From Leptospiraceae bacterium (GTDB taxonomy: Bacteria; Spirochaetota; Leptospiria; Turneriellales; Turneriellaceae): 16,826 bases of DNA. The notes beneath the pieces were generated by a model. The model saw only the letters and a program-made list of their open reading frames with translations, did not search any database and had not been told where the DNA came from. Each line of letters starts with the position of its first letter. Within the stretch, counting starts at the first letter, position 1. This document shows positions 16,101 through 16,826 of this stretch, piece by piece. Location: contig JAEUSA010000277.1 of NCBI GenBank assembly GCA_016788945.1, positions 1-16,826 of the forward strand. Reading direction: 5' to 3'. A program made the position numbers and the translations under genes.

Positions 16101-16748
16101 TTAATCCCAATTGAATTTTTTTGCATCGCTGAGAAATTTTTCCAGACCGCTGTCGGTTAAAGGGTGCTTCACAAGCTGACCGAAGACACTGAACGGAATC
16201 GTTGCCACATCGGCACCGATCATTGCCGATTGCTTCAGATGAATCGGATGGCGTATACTCGCGACTAAGATTTTTGTGCTGAAATCATAGTTATCATAGA
16301 TCGTGCGTATTTCTTCGATCAGCTCCATACCGTCGGTGCTGATGTCGTCGAGGCGGCCGACGAATGGCGAAATATAGGTAGCGCCGGCCTTGGCGGCAAG
16401 TAATGCCTGATTGGCAGAAAAACACAGCGTGACGTTGGTCTTAATGCCTTCGGCCGCAAAAACCTTTACCGCTTTTAATCCTTCTGGAATTAGCGGCACT
16501 TTAACCACCACGTTTTTTGCCAGTTTGGCAAGTTCTCTGCCTTCTTTTAGTATAGCGTCTTTTTCGATGGCGACGACTTCGGCTGAAACCGGGCCTTCAA
16601 CAATCGCACAAATCTCGCGTATGACCTGCTTGAAAGGTTTACCGGTTTTTGCCACCAACGAAGGGTTCGTTGTCACACCGTCGAGAATGCCCAATTCATG
16701 CGCTGATTTAATTTCATTTACGTCTGCCGTATCGATAAAGAATTCCAT
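16101..16748 (-). CDS. tal: Transaldolase, TalC/FSA small type
   Basis: This 215-residue TIM-barrel enzyme belongs to the short transaldolase/fructose-6-phosphate aldolase family of the pentose phosphate pathway. It opens with [11 protein letters not shown] (4-14) and has [12 protein letters not shown] (23-34) and the Schiff-base Lys83 in [10 protein letters not shown] (81-90). Two positions separate the subtypes. The residue matching Gln59 of E. coli FSA is Glu57 (SAEV), and the residue matching FSA Tyr131 is Phe129 (SPFVGRLDD). Both point to genuine transaldolase rather than F6P aldolase activity; in E. coli TalB a Phe-to-Tyr change at the equivalent site confers aldolase activity. The start at 16748-16746 gives the family's usual length; the in-frame ATG at 16802 would add 18 residues from the leader. 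No clear ribosome binding site is visible. Confidence 0.93.
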   Translation of the reverse strand: MEFFIDTADVNEIKSAHELGILDGVTTNPSLVAKTGKPFKQVIREICAIVEGPVSAEVVAIEKDAILKEGRELAKLAKNVVVKVPLIPEGLKAVKVFAAEGIKTNVTLCFSANQALLAAKAGATYISPFVGRLDDISTDGMELIEEIRTIYDNYDFSTKILVASIRHPIHLKQSAMIGADVATIPFSVFGQLVKHPLTDSGLEKFLSDAKKFNWD

Positions 16749-16789
16749 AAGGCGGAGTGACTGTCGAAATGAGGTCGTCAAGCCGATAG

Positions 16790-16816
16790 GGGTCGCACCC
16801 AACCGACCCGGGTGCG
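16790..16816 (-). promoter_or_regulatory. Two mutually exclusive hairpins in the tal leader
   Basis: Upstream of tal, near the window edge, 16794-16800 (CGCACCC) can pair with 16810-16816 (GGGTGCG), while 16790-16795 (GGGTCG) can pair with 16804-16809 (CGACCC). The stems share bases and cannot form together. This could be an upstream gene's terminator, a regulated leader, or chance in a GC-rich stretch. The window ends ten bases later, so it cannot be judged. Confidence 0.25.
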
Positions 16817-16826
16817 GGCGCGTTTT

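Overview
This 16.8 kb window is a single, tightly packed block of twelve genes, all read from the minus strand. No gene-free stretch exceeds about 130 bp, and there are no RNA genes, insertion sequences or CRISPR arrays. The gene content points to a diderm spirochaete of the Leptospirales type (Leptospira/Leptonema/Turneriella-like). It has a Kdo transferase (so LPS), a very large lipoprotein whose lipobox has Asn before the Cys (tolerated in spirochaetes), a FliG-family protein, and a GAF/SpoIIE-type partner-switching cassette. The moderately high GC content argues against Leptospira itself, but the genus is an inference.

In order of transcription (right to left): (1) a TalC-type transaldolase (16748-16101). 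(2) A putative operon of an orphan ParA/MinD-like ATPase, a single-pass membrane protein whose TTG start overlaps the ParA stop, and a 2513-residue lipoprotein. The lipoprotein has a TolB-like beta-propeller, a very long TPR region, a CHAT-like module with no recognisable catalytic Cys, and a second possible CHAT-like C-terminus. (3) Directly behind it, a GAF-GAF-GAF-PP2C (SpoIIE) phosphatase, an RsbW-like HATPase (ATGA overlap), an RsbV/SpoIIAA-like STAS protein (1-bp gap) and a divergent FliG-like protein. (4) A 57-bp-period tandem duplication, then an acylphosphatase, the Kdo transferase waaA, and clpP followed by the first 118 codons of clpX (cut by the window edge).

The most coherent hypothesis is that parA through the FliG-like gene form one signalling unit. 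The envelope-anchored propeller/TPR/CHAT-like lipoprotein and the ParA/membrane pair would feed a PP2C phosphatase, RsbW-type kinase and STAS switch. No sigma factor is encoded here, so the output is unknown; the adjacent FliG-like protein is a candidate target. Separately, the ClpP carries Asn where the catalytic Ser should be, one base change from a Ser codon, which suggests an inactive ClpR-like subunit, a lesion, or a base error.
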